A DNA stretch of 64,000 nt from Hyaloscypha bicolor E. Taxonomy: Eukaryota > Ascomycota > Leotiomycetes > Helotiales > Hyaloscyphaceae. Location: assembly GCF_002865645.1 (NCBI RefSeq), contig NW_020194626.1, positions 496,001 through 560,000 of the forward strand, read 5' to 3'. Position numbers and translations under genes: made by a program. Numbering within the stretch: position 1 is the stretch's first letter; each line of letters starts with the position of its first letter. Below, in pieces: positions 12,204-21,951 of this stretch. A model generated the notes under the pieces. It was given only the letters and a program-made list of their open reading frames with translations. It was not told the DNA's origin and ran no database searches.

Positions 12204-13150
12204 ATGGATCAAATACAAACCCACCCGTCCAACGCCGCCCAGGCAAAGACCTTCATCGCTCCCGGCTCCCTTTCATTCCCAGGTGGCGCTGGCGAACTGA
12301 CTCCTCCATCGTCCGAGGCTGATAAGCAAAATGGTCAGAGGAACGGGCAGATGAATGGAGGTCAACAGCAGGGTGCTCAAGGCCAGAACGGCAATGGGGT
12401 GACTCCCGCGACACCTGCTGCAACACCTGGTGCTACGCAGGGCGTGAGTGGTATTGTTCCGACCTTGCAGTATGTATACCCCTTCCGCCTCAGTCTTGAT
12501 ACATGAGGCTTATCTTGCATGTAAAGAAACATCGTTGCCACGGTCAATCTCGATTGCCGCTTGGATCTCAAGACGATCGCCCTGCATGCGAGGAACGCTG
12601 AATATAACCCAAAGGTACTTGCTGACTCTAGGCTTCAACTTCTCCTTTGTTCTTGCTAACCTTCCCAGCGTTTTGCGGCTGTCATCATGCGTATTCGTGA
12701 ACCTAAGACGACTGCTTTAATCTTCGCCTCAGGCAAGATGGTCGTGACCGGCGCAAAGTCAGAGGACGATTCGAAGCTTGCATCACGAAAGTATGCTCGC
12801 ATCATTCAAAAGCTCGGCTTCAACGCAAAGTTCACGGACTTCAAGATCCAGAACATCGTCGGCTCCTGTGACATCAAGTTCCCTATCCGTTTGGAGGGTC
12901 TTGCATCACGCCATCACAATTTCAGCTCTTACGAGCCTGAGTTGTTCCCTGGTCTCATCTACCGTATGATCAAGCCTAAGATTGTGCTCCTGATCTTCGT
13001 TAGCGGTAAGATTGTCTTGACTGGCGCAAAGGTTAGAGAGGAGATTTACCAGGCCTTTGAAATGATCTACCCGGTGCTCCAAGGTATGCTGTACCAGTCT
13101 AGTCTGCTTGTCCTTATACTAACACCTTTCAAGACTTCAAGAAAGTCTGA
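12204..13150 (+). CDS. TATA-box-binding protein (TBP)
   Basis: Four exons (12204-12469, 12527-12614, 12669-13083, 13134-13150) give 261 residues. The N-terminal 85 residues are Gln/Asn/Gly-rich and variable. The C-terminal saddle domain of about 175 residues is complete. It has [20 protein letters not shown], then [19 protein letters not shown] and [10 protein letters not shown], and the second symmetric half with [17 protein letters not shown] and [12 protein letters not shown]. These are the direct repeats that bend TATA DNA. The protein is the shared core of TFIID, SL1-type and TFIIIB complexes in the nucleus. The last exon codes only for the DFKKV end. Junction phases are 2, 0 and 1, and every intron has a clear branch site. 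Confidence 0.97.
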
Positions 13151-13904
13151 TCTTGTTACCAAGGTCTGCATTAGCGGTCGATCATTCAACCCACCCACAC
13201 CGCGATGTACCAACATCTCCACACCCAACTTGTACAAGTATTGTCGATTACGATTTCACGAACCCTTTCAAAAGCTTTGGCACTTGGTTGGCGCATCCCC
13301 AGAACCGACTTGACACCTCATCACGTCTTGCGGTAGCCACCATCTGCCCTCGTTGTCTCTGCATTGCATCGGCGTACACGGAAGAGTCGAAGACGGCTCA
13401 CATTTGGTCTTTAGCATGCTTGTCTTTTTCCACCCAAGAACATAGATTGCACACCCATTCGATCGATGGCATGTGCGCAGGTCGAAGATGCCGTCCCTAA
13501 TTGACTTCGGACTGATCGCAGAGTTAATTTGCTCGTTGGTCACAAACACATTTCTTCTGAACGCTTCCAGGTGGGGGAAGAGCTTCAGGGGATACCAGGC
13601 GGAATTTTCATAGGCAGTACGGACAAACGGTTGATCGTCTTACTGGCCTCTCTTTATTGTGTCGTGGTGGCAGGTCGGTGCCTTGATTTGCAGACTGGTC
13701 TGTTTAGTAGTGGATGGATATCTGCGAACGGAGGCTCAGGACATGCACAGGCTGTCACGGAATTTGCTCTTTCATACAGATAGACTAATTCAAGCACGAT
13801 AGACTATGTCTTCTTCTATATTCTGTGTTGTGATTGTAACTTGGTCGTTCCTCACAACTTGTGAGTGCCATTCTAATCTCCAAGCCTGATATCCGTCTCC
13901 TTAT
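13151..13904. other. 3' region of TBP; no gene seen
   Basis: This lies between the convergent TBP and FAD-oxidase genes and probably contains both 3' UTRs. The small open frames have no recognisable content. Confidence 0.5.
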
Positions 13905-15263
13905 TTACAACTTACTCCCCTTCCTCAACTCCTCATCAAGCACCATCCCCGGTCTACCGCCCCGTGACCCATCCTCCGTAACAACCTTGTCAACCTTCTC
14001 CTCCCGCCACTTCCACTTCCCCCTCAGCTCCCTTTCCACGCCCTCCCACCCCCCATGTTTCCCTTCTACAACATCCACAATCCTCTCCCCAATAACCGGC
14101 AAAAACTTATATCCGTGCCCAGAGCCTCCCGTCGCTAAAAACAACCCCTCGTGTTCGGGGTGATAGTCAATTAAGAAGTCTCCGGAGGGCGTGTCGGTGT
14201 ACCAACAGATCTTACTCTTGCTAAACTTCCTCTCGCCCAACTCAGGGATCATCTCCCGTAGCGCTTGACGGCAGGCGAGTTCGCCTTCGCGCGGGACCCA
14301 GAGCTGCTTATCATCCAGAGCGGTTCTCGGGACACTGACTTCGATCCTCTCTCCCGAAGAGGATGGGGACGGGGACGGGGACGGGTGAGGAATTGAAACC
14401 GGATTGGCGTATCCGTAGCTGTGGCGAGCTATCTTTAAGACGCGGTTCTTGGGAGGGATGATGAACATCCCCGTACTCATGTTAAGCAAAACCGGCATTT
14501 TCCCTAGGCGTTCCTGCTCCTGCTCTGTTAAGTCGAGGTAGCAAAGAACCTGTCCTGTAGCCGTAGCGCGGCCGCGGAGGTCGATGAGTTTCCCTGTCCA
14601 AGCGCCTGTTGCGACGATGGTGAACTCTGCTTTTAGGGTGGAGCCGTCTTTGAGAGTGGCGCCGAGGACCTTGTTCCCGTTTTTAAGAAGGGAAGTTGCT
14701 TCGCCGACGACAAAGGAGATGCGGTTTGTAGCTTCAGCGCGTCGACGCATCCACTTCATTCCCTCTTCTGCGTCTGCCCACCCAGAGGACGTGTTGACGT
14801 ATCCCCAATCTCCTGAGCCCCCACCGGTCCCAACAGCTTCGTCGATCTCTTTCCGATTCTTCAATTCCCGTATTGTACCCTCCCCTTCCTGCCCTGAGAT
14901 CTTTCTCACGTTTTCGAGACTTTCTTGCACGTATCTCTCTCCTTGTCGCCCCTTGTCTGCTACGAGCACCAACCCGCATTCTGAATATCGTCCTTCTCCT
15001 CCGAGCTCAGAAGGGCCTTGTTGGCGCCAGAGGGATTGCGCGGAGGCAGCGAGAGAGGCGTAGGAAGGGTCGCTATAGTCGGCACGGATTATCCGTGAGG
15101 TGTCGATGGAGGAACCGTCTGGTGAGGGGAAGGGACTGCGGTCTAAGAGTGTTATGCGGGTGTTGGTGAAACAGGGGCGAGCTGTGAGGGCGAGGGCAGT
15201 GGAGAGGCCGAAGGCGCCGGAGCCGAGGATGAGAATTGATGTGGGATGGGAGGGGGGAGACAT
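13905..15263 (-). CDS. Peroxisomal FAD-dependent amine oxidase (fructosyl-amino-acid / saccharopine / sarcosine oxidase family)
   Basis: Single exon, 452 residues from the ATG at 15263. A dinucleotide-binding ILILGSGAFGLS lies at about residues 8-20. SSIDTSRIIRADYSDPSYASL follows, a typical block of eukaryotic monomeric sarcosine and fructosyl-amine oxidases. Near the C-terminus, CWYTDTP supplies the cysteine that in this family binds FAD covalently, and GGSGHGYKFLP closes the active site. The last three residues are SKL, a peroxisomal targeting signal, which fits an H2O2-forming oxidase. The enzyme would oxidise the secondary amine of a small substrate; glycated amino acid, saccharopine, pipecolate and sarcosine are all possible. 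The frame continues upstream to 15521 through a hydrophobic stretch. I prefer the inner ATG because it places the FAD motif at the usual distance. A Pro-Ser dipeptide run near 14,370 comes from a GGGGAC tandem repeat. Confidence 0.85.
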   Translation of the reverse strand: MSPPSHPTSILILGSGAFGLSTALALTARPCFTNTRITLLDRSPFPSPDGSSIDTSRIIRADYSDPSYASLAASAQSLWRQQGPSELGGEGRYSECGLVLVADKGRQGERYVQESLENVRKISGQEGEGTIRELKNRKEIDEAVGTGGGSGDWGYVNTSSGWADAEEGMKWMRRRAEATNRISFVVGEATSLLKNGNKVLGATLKDGSTLKAEFTIVATGAWTGKLIDLRGRATATGQVLCYLDLTEQEQERLGKMPVLLNMSTGMFIIPPKNRVLKIARHSYGYANPVSIPHPSPSPSPSSSGERIEVSVPRTALDDKQLWVPREGELACRQALREMIPELGERKFSKSKICWYTDTPSGDFLIDYHPEHEGLFLATGGSGHGYKFLPVIGERIVDVVEGKHGGWEGVERELRGKWKWREEKVDKVVTEDGSRGGRPGMVLDEELRKGSKL

Positions 15264-15903
15264 TGGGCTATTAATGGGGTGTAGATTTGGGGGAAAGGGG
15301 TAGTAGGGTGGGGGGGAAGTAAGGAGAGGAATTAGGGATGAATACTTTGGGGAGGGAGAGAGATTAGAGGAGATAAAGAGAATATATAGAAGAAGTACTA
15401 ACAGGAAATGGATTGAAGAGAATGAACTAACACTGTACCTGAGAGTGGGGGTGATCAGTGTTGTGCTGGTGTACATGTTAAGTGGGGTTGTCGTTGAGAA
15501 GGCGTTCTGGTCTGTGCTCAAGCCTGACCAGTGGGCTGGGGCGAGATTGAGGCCGATGACGAGCTCTTCCCCTTACATCCCTTTTAAAAGAAAGAGGGAT
15601 GTCCTTAGGTTTCGTAGGATAATGTCAAAGTACACTTCAAAGTTAAGCTAAATTCTGACGGTAACCCAAAGTACTTCAGGGGCACAACATCTCAGTCAGG
15701 AAAATGCTCCAAAGTCTCCGAAACGGTCTAACTCTCCCGAACCAATAGAATAATTGGATTGCCTCCAGGAACTACAAGTTCAGAATTTCTGCCTTGTCGC
15801 TGCTGACTGTATCTGAAATATAAGAGGATCGAAATTTCCATCATGGCTTCAGACTATTGTCGACGTATCGAAATCCCCGGTTTTCGCTACTGCTTTAGAC
15901 AAG
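15264..15903. other. Divergent promoter region between amine oxidase and acetyltransferase
   Basis: The two flanking genes start outward from this region, so it should contain both promoters. No repeat or additional gene is seen. Confidence 0.5.
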
Positions 15904-16636
15904 ATGGAAGTCACTCTCAGCCCCGCCGATGCCACAGATCTCCCCATTCTTGCAGAGATAAATCGACTTGTATATATGCGAGAGGCAATCTCCATGATCG
16001 CCTTCAAAAATTGGCCGGCTGAAACGAACATGTTCAACTTTTTCCAGTCAAGGATAAAGCAGCTTATGGAAACTCCCAATGCGCATATTTTCAAGGCGAC
16101 TAGCAAAACGGGGGAGATCGTAGGGTTTATATCTTGCACTCTTGCACATGAGAAGGATGGTGTGGAAGCTGGTGTGGAAGCTGGCGTGAAAGCACCTGCT
16201 CCTGATCCCAATGGTCCGACTTCGAAAGCCATGGGACAGATGGAAGATATTTTCAATATGGAGTTCATCAAGGGCTGGGCCCCTGTGATGGAGTCTATGA
16301 AAGACCTCATAAACGGTATGAAACATTATTGTGAGCCTTCCAGACTGGGTGTTATCTACTTTTCTGATCAGTTTAGACTTGTCGACTTTTGTGGTGACAC
16401 CAGAATATCAAGGCAAAGGCATTGGATCGAAGCTACTGAGACGCTGCCTTGAGATTGCTGATAAAGATGGCTTGCCAACTTGGCTGAGTGCTTTACCTGG
16501 CTCTCATAATCTGTATCTCAGGTTCGGCTTTGTGGATGTAGAGCACAAAGATGTTGATCTCAACAAGTGGGATCATCATAGATTCAGGGGATTCGGTATA
16601 TATCGACAACATTCCATGATGCGGCAACCAAAATAG
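15904..16636 (+). CDS. GNAT-family N-acetyltransferase
   Basis: Two exons (15904-16330, 16377-16636) separated by a 46-bp intron give 228 residues. The N-terminal part begins VTLSPADATDLPILAEI, the usual start of fungal GNAT proteins. The acetyl-CoA pyrophosphate-binding motif A follows the intron: VVTPEYQGKGIGSKLLRRC. It then reads through LPTWLSALPGSHNLYLRFGF, the motif-B region with the conserved Y/F-x-x-x-GF. Such proteins move acetyl from acetyl-CoA to an amine. The substrate cannot be told from sequence. A small local duplication (GVEAGVEAGV) and a spacer of about 60 residues sit between the two halves. No targeting signal is visible. Confidence 0.87.
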
Positions 16637-17319
16637 TGACAGGAAGGTCCTGAGGTTGCTGGGATGGCTAGTGAGCATTGTACGTACAGACTTGACTCTG
16701 AGTGTTGCCTACTGTATTCGAGGGAACAACAAGAAAGCATATGTAGTCAGCAACTCCTAGCCAACAAGGACAACCGGTTGAATGCACTGGGAAGCCTGAA
16801 GGCCCCTCTTGCAACTGCGCAGCTTGTCTTGTCCTTTTCTACTGCTGCTTCTTACCTTCGAGCCTACTTGACTCTTGAAGGATTGCAAGCATCGAAGGTG
16901 CTCCAAACTACACCAAATGATAACCCAAGAAAAGATGCAGCGTCATCATGAAGTAAATAAACCATATTCAGAACCAGAAAGTCCATTCGGTCGACCTGGA
17001 TGGCCCTGAATCCGCTGGGACGCTACGCTATCCAATGAGAGGCAGCCGGAGAGAAGACTTGCAGTTTGAATCTGGAATGATACTCCAATAGATAGGTGTA
17101 AACATATCGCCCGTTTTCAGCTCAAATGGGAAATGCAGATGATGAAAAAGGTGGTTGGTTGAGGCGGGATGAAGCGGAATTGAAGCCGAGAAGAAATCCA
17201 ATCGCGACGACACGACATCCAGTTCGCAACTTCCAGCACCGCACAACGCCATTCCCTCCACCAACTAATTCCGTTTTCCAACCCCCCAACGACCTGCGAG
17301 AATGTGAAGATCTAGCAAC
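16637..17319. other. Intergenic stretch before SR140; no gene seen
   Basis: The region lies between two plus-strand genes. Short frames only; probably the 3' UTR of the acetyltransferase and the SR140 promoter. Confidence 0.5.
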
Positions 17320-19788
17320 ATGTCTGACAGAAAAATCGCCGAGTTCCCTGACGTCGAAAACAAGCTCCAAGCACCTACCAAAAAATCCCAATTCGAGCGC
17401 CAGAAAGCGGAGGCAGAAGCCAAGCGTCTGCGAGAAGAGGCAGAGACCAAGGCTGTCTATGAGGACTTTATAAAGAGTTTCGATGATGATGAGGATGAAG
17501 AACCACCTTCCGCAGGGTTTGGAAGGGATGATGGAGGCAGCAAGTTTGGTGGGTTCGGCGGCGCGCCGCCCAGGCGACAATATGGCAGTGGACAAGGACT
17601 CGGTGTCCCAACTGGTCCTGCATCTGGAAGAGGCTTTGGGGGAGGCTTTGGTGGTGCGCAGGATAGAGATAGGGATAGAGGGCGATTTGGTAGTGGGCCG
17701 GGGAGTTTAGGACCGCCTCCTCCAAGTTTGGCAAAGAAGAGGACATACGATGGGTTTCAGCAGAGAGACAGGAGGGAGGACAGAGGTTTATTGGCTTTCG
17801 ATGATTATGAGCCAGAAGAGATGGCACTAAAGCGGACGCTGAACCATGATGATGACGAATATGAGAGGGGTCAAGGGAAAGAGGAAGAGAGAGCGGCTCC
17901 CAAGCCGACATTGCGACTTGCTTCATTGCCACCCGGCACCTCACCTGCTGGTATCAAGGCACTGTTGCCGTCGAATTTGGCAGTTGATGCTATCAGGATA
18001 TTGCCACCTTCTGGGCCAGGCGTGTATTCCGAGAGGAAATCTATGTCTGCGATTGTCACTCTGGCGAAGGACACACCTGCGAATGAAATTGACGCAGCAG
18101 TCAACGGATTGCAGCACAAATATTTGGGATATGGATACTATCTCAATCTTCACCGTCACCTTTCCTCGGCAGCTATATCGAGCTCTGCCAGTGTGCCGAC
18201 ACTGGGAAGCTCAATGCTACAGCACCCTTTCGGCGCAAAGCCGGTAGATGTTGCAGGAGCTGGCCGAGGACATGCCCCCCCTACTCACCAGCGAGGCTTC
18301 GCACCACCATCTTCATATGCTCCTTCAGGTCCAGGGCAGATGAGGCAAAGTGGGCCATTACTCCATGTTCCCGTTCAGCCGCCGAGAGATATCAAGGAAC
18401 TGAAGCTTATTCACAAAGTCATTGAATCACTTCTTACACACGGCCCTGAGTTCGAGGCTCTTCTTATGAGTCGGCCAGACGTTCAGCGTGAAGAGAAGTG
18501 GGCATGGCTATGGGATCCAAGAAGTACAGGTGGTGTCTGGTATCGTTGGCGCTTATGGGAGGTGCTGACAGGCTCACAAACACGTCGAGGGCAGGGCAAG
18601 TACTTGCCACTCTTTGAGGGATCCTCAGCATGGAAGTCGCCAGATCAGCCATTAACGTTCGAGTATACTACTCGACTTGATGAATTCGTTTCAGATTCGG
18701 AATACAATTCTTCAGACGAAGATGACTCTGGAGATGAGGGAGCAAGACGACAACATCTCGGAGGGGCAGCGCTTCTGGATCCAAATGCATTGGCAGACGA
18801 TGGAAAAGCCTATCTCAATCCGCTCGAGAAGGCGAAATTAACGCATCTCCTAGCTCGGCTCCCTACCACAACAGGAAAGCTGCGTAAAGGCGACGTGGCT
18901 CGCGTCACAGCGTTTGCAATCTCCCATGCTGGACGAGGTGCAGATGAAGTTGTGGCCATGATACTTTCGAATATTGAGAAGCCATTCGCGTACAGTTCTG
19001 CCAACCCTGACCGCAAGAAAGAAAATAACACCAGCGGAGACGATGGTCCCGCTGAGGATGAAGGAGAATCTGATACAAGCGCTGCGAGCTTAATAGGCGT
19101 CTTCTTAATCAGCGATATCTTATCGTCTTCCTCTACCAGTGGAGTGAGACATGCCTGGCGCTACAGACAACTCTTCGAAGCCGCATTGAAACAAAGACAC
19201 GTTTTCGAGGGCCTCGGTAGAATGGAACGAAAGATGAACTGGGGGAAACTAAGAGCCGAGAAGTGGAAGAGAAGCGTCGGTAATATCTTGAGTCTGTGGG
19301 AAGGGTGGTGTGTCTTCCCACAGGAAAGCCAGGAATGGTTTGTAAACGTCTTCAACAACCCACCCTTGACGGCTAAAGAGGAGATTGATCTGAAGAGGAG
19401 AGAAGCGGAAGAACAGGCAGAGAAGGGGAAGAGTCGCTGGAAGACCGTCGAGGTTGCTTCGAAGGAGCACGTTGAGAATACTGCGGAAGTTGAGGAAGAG
19501 GGTGTGGACGGCGAGCCAATGGCGGAAGATGCAGATGTTGATGGAGAGCCTATGGCTGAGGATGAGGATGTGGATGGTGAGCCGATGGAAGAGGATTTCG
19601 ATGGAGAGCCTATGGATGAGGATAATGAGGCTTCGGCACCTCCAGCTCCTGCATCGCCTGAACCACCACCTAAGGAGGAAGTCAAACCTGCGCCTGTAGT
19701 GAAAGCAGATACTGCGCCGGTCGGGCAGATCCGAAGACGGCCGAGAGCCGTGGACATGTTTGCCGATTCTGATGATGAGGATACTTAA
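17320..19788 (+). CDS. U2 snRNP-associated SURP-motif protein (SR140/U2SURP-like)
   Basis: A single uninterrupted exon encodes 822 residues. Order of parts: a charged helix (residues 20-55) ending YEDFIKSFDD; Gly/Arg/Phe-rich linker (60-140); a divergent RRM-like fold at about 195-285; a SURP domain at about 357-415 with LKLIHKVIESLLTHGPEFEA; and a CID-type helical domain at about 495-680. The acidic C-terminal tail carries four tandem copies of DGEPMxED (about residues 727-775). RRM-SURP-CID order is specific to SR140/U2SURP, a U2 snRNP factor in the spliceosome that contacts pre-mRNA and possibly the RNA polymerase II tail. The vertebrate cwf21-binding and RS tail are replaced here by the acidic repeats. 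Absence of introns is notable among its neighbours. Confidence 0.85.
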   Translation: MSDRKIAEFPDVENKLQAPTKKSQFERQKAEAEAKRLREEAETKAVYEDFIKSFDDDEDEEPPSAGFGRDDGGSKFGGFGGAPPRRQYGSGQGLGVPTGPASGRGFGGGFGGAQDRDRDRGRFGSGPGSLGPPPPSLAKKRTYDGFQQRDRREDRGLLAFDDYEPEEMALKRTLNHDDDEYERGQGKEEERAAPKPTLRLASLPPGTSPAGIKALLPSNLAVDAIRILPPSGPGVYSERKSMSAIVTLAKDTPANEIDAAVNGLQHKYLGYGYYLNLHRHLSSAAISSSASVPTLGSSMLQHPFGAKPVDVAGAGRGHAPPTHQRGFAPPSSYAPSGPGQMRQSGPLLHVPVQPPRDIKELKLIHKVIESLLTHGPEFEALLMSRPDVQREEKWAWLWDPRSTGGVWYRWRLWEVLTGSQTRRGQGKYLPLFEGSSAWKSPDQPLTFEYTTRLDEFVSDSEYNSSDEDDSGDEGARRQHLGGAALLDPNALADDGKAYLNPLEKAKLTHLLARLPTTTGKLRKGDVARVTAFAISHAGRGADEVVAMILSNIEKPFAYSSANPDRKKENNTSGDDGPAEDEGESDTSAASLIGVFLISDILSSSSTSGVRHAWRYRQLFEAALKQRHVFEGLGRMERKMNWGKLRAEKWKRSVGNILSLWEGWCVFPQESQEWFVNVFNNPPLTAKEEIDLKRREAEEQAEKGKSRWKTVEVASKEHVENTAEVEEEGVDGEPMAEDADVDGEPMAEDEDVDGEPMEEDFDGEPMDEDNEASAPPAPASPEPPPKEEVKPAPVVKADTAPVGQIRRRPRAVDMFADSDDEDT

Positions 19789-20319
19789 ATACTTCAAAAT
19801 TAATATCAGCAAGGATTTTGAAGAACATCCTCTGCTTTATCTATGTTCAAATTACTCTACGCTCCTTTTTTCCAGTAAAAGGCAAAGTCCACTCCAGCAG
19901 CCATTCTCGGGATGGCACCAAACACCTCGATACGCAGCACGGAATGACATGTTCTCGCCGCATCAAACAGTGGAAATGGGAAGGAATAAACCTTGAGAAA
20001 GAACAACAAGCTTGACGAAGAATTTCATTTCGTCATAGTAAGACTTCTAAATATCGAATGAAGGCGGGACGGGACATTCAAGCTGTTCGCACTGTCCGAG
20101 CGGCGATTTTCAAGCACTCACTAAAATTTCAGTCACTACTGGACTTTCAGAATTCCCTCAGTGTTTTAAGAATGAATTTTATACACCGAAACAATTTAAA
20201 TATATCCCCTCGGTCGATCTTGAAGCCGCATTCGTCTTTTTCTCCAAGCAGCCCGACCTCAAGCCTTCACCTCAACACCGACCACTTTATAATTTGTCGA
20301 TATCCTAAACAGTAGCTAT
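19789..20319. other. Convergent 3' region, no gene seen
   Basis: The region lies between the convergent SR140 gene and the secreted repeat protein gene. It is AT-rich near 20,180-20,290 and contains no supported ORF. Confidence 0.5.
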
Positions 20320-21027
20320 TTAGTTCTTTGATGCTTTGGCTGCCTTGGCGACTTTGGCTGCGATTTGAGCTTCTGTTGAATGAATGATTAGTATTTGTTC
20401 TTGGGTTTGGGGATGGGAGGGAAGCTTGCCCGTGTGGTGGCGGGCTGTCCGATCACGGGCTGCTGCTGCTGCTTTTGCTTTCTTGACCTATTTAAGAAGT
20501 TAGTTTTGTTCATCGTGGAGTTTTCATGACTGCTTACCGCAATTTGTGCTTCTAACAAAGGGCGTTAGCATTGGCCAGGCTTTGGAGCTGCGATCAGGGA
20601 AGCGTACCAGAGTGGTGGCGGGCTATCAGCTCCGGTAGATCATGAGTGGCAGCAGCCTTTGCTTCTTTGCTTCTAGGGAGATTGGTCTTGATTGATGTAA
20701 ACTCCATTGCAAGCGACTCACGGAAATCTGGGCCTCTTTTGCAGGATTCATCAGTATTTGTTTGATTCATGAAGTGTGAGATGGAGACTAACCGGTGTGG
20801 TGGCGAGCTTCGAGGAGATCATCATCTTGGACCATCAGAGACGCAAGGTTGGCATTCCCTCCCTTGGAAAGCTCGGTATTGGCTTGAAACTATGGGATTA
20901 AGGGCGAGTAACGGAAGACTCACGACATATCTTCACTCCAATCCAGATCCGCCACGGGCGTCAAAAGCAGCAAAAGAGGGGTGGCCAAAAGGGCCAGGGC
21001 CATGAGCATAGTGCTAGAGGTACACAT
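20320..21027 (-). CDS. Small secreted protein with three ARHH[T/S]EAQI[S/A] repeats encoded by micro-exons
   Basis: I do not recognise the family. A model of seven minus-strand exons joins to 122 residues: 21027-20937, 20882-20793, 20735-20722, 20656-20608, 20551-20538, 20487-20430 and 20372-20320. The first exon encodes a strong signal peptide (MCTSSTMLMALALLATPLLL...). The mature part has three copies of ARHH[TS]EAQI[SA] separated by Ala/Lys-rich or Leu/Glu spacers, and ends AKAASK-like with KASKN. Each copy is split by an intron at the same codon (phase 1, first base of the Glu codon). The following EAQI piece is a 14-nt exon in two of the three copies. The last intron uses a GC donor (GCAAGC). 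No Kex2 Lys-Arg site and few cysteines are present. The junctions of exons 1/2 and 3/4 are uncertain: the best-looking GTGAGT after exon 1 is out of phase, so a weaker GTGAAG is used. The repeats themselves are secure. Confidence 0.55.
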
Positions 21028-21951
21028 TTTGAAAGTAAAAGTTGGTACTGACCAGCAGCTAAAGGCCACACGGGGGAGAAATAAGAGAACAAAGACTCGA
21101 AGCCAGAGTTGATTGGTGAGAATAGATGGCGAGAGGAGAGTTGTGGTGTGAGCAAGAATGAGATCTTTTATACTCGGCTGTTAAACTTTAACCAAGCTTT
21201 TCCAGAAGTAGGATCTCCTGTCTCAAGTGAAGCAATAAAATACCAAGCATTTTCCGCGGGGCTTGGGGCAACTGACGGAGATTCAAACTTGCATTAACTT
21301 CCTCCGAGCACACAAAATTAGGACTCAGTATGTGAAGAATCTGGAGATAGAAGCCATCGGGTACAAAGGTACCTCGCTGTGGAGCATACATGAGCACTCC
21401 GAGGAAAGGGATGGAATAGGGCTTGGGCAACAAAACATTCGTGCCCTAACCTGAACCGCAGACCAAGACATGAATCAGATGAGTCGGGTATCAATCGATG
21501 TCTGAGTCCACGAAACGATGCTAAGCTGGCAAGATAGATAAGATAGCACTCCAGGGTACGTTGCCGAAGATCAATGCCGGATCGGGTGGTCTCCGAACTT
21601 CTCTGTCAAGCTGTGCAGTCAACTTCCACCGAAAAGGGGCACAATCACGTGTCACCGTCTTCAGATTGGAGGACTTGATTTGCAAGCTTCGATTCGAGAT
21701 CATAGGAGAAATGAGTACGACTTAATCCGACCAACGGCCAAGATATAAGATCTTGCCAGCCTTGTGAGGTCATCTATCACGAGTAATTTCTCAGCATCCT
21801 CTGGAGCGTTGGTGCCTACCCCGCGCCAAAGTTACCCCACCCCACTCGCCCGAGTTACACCCGATGGCGACCCTTTCGACATCATATAATAATCCAACTC
21901 CATCACAAAGACGAACTTCTCAGTTCAAACTATTGAACAGAAGATATCAAC
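21028..21951. other. Divergent promoter region between repeat-protein gene and SSADH
   Basis: Short frames only. The stretch 21,780-21,950 is C-rich and probably the SSADH promoter and leader. Confidence 0.5.

Noticed and set aside
15264..15521. N-terminal extension of the amine oxidase with a hydrophobic helix
   Set aside because: It would put the FAD-binding motif about 95 residues in and conflicts with the peroxisomal tag; the inner ATG fits the family better.
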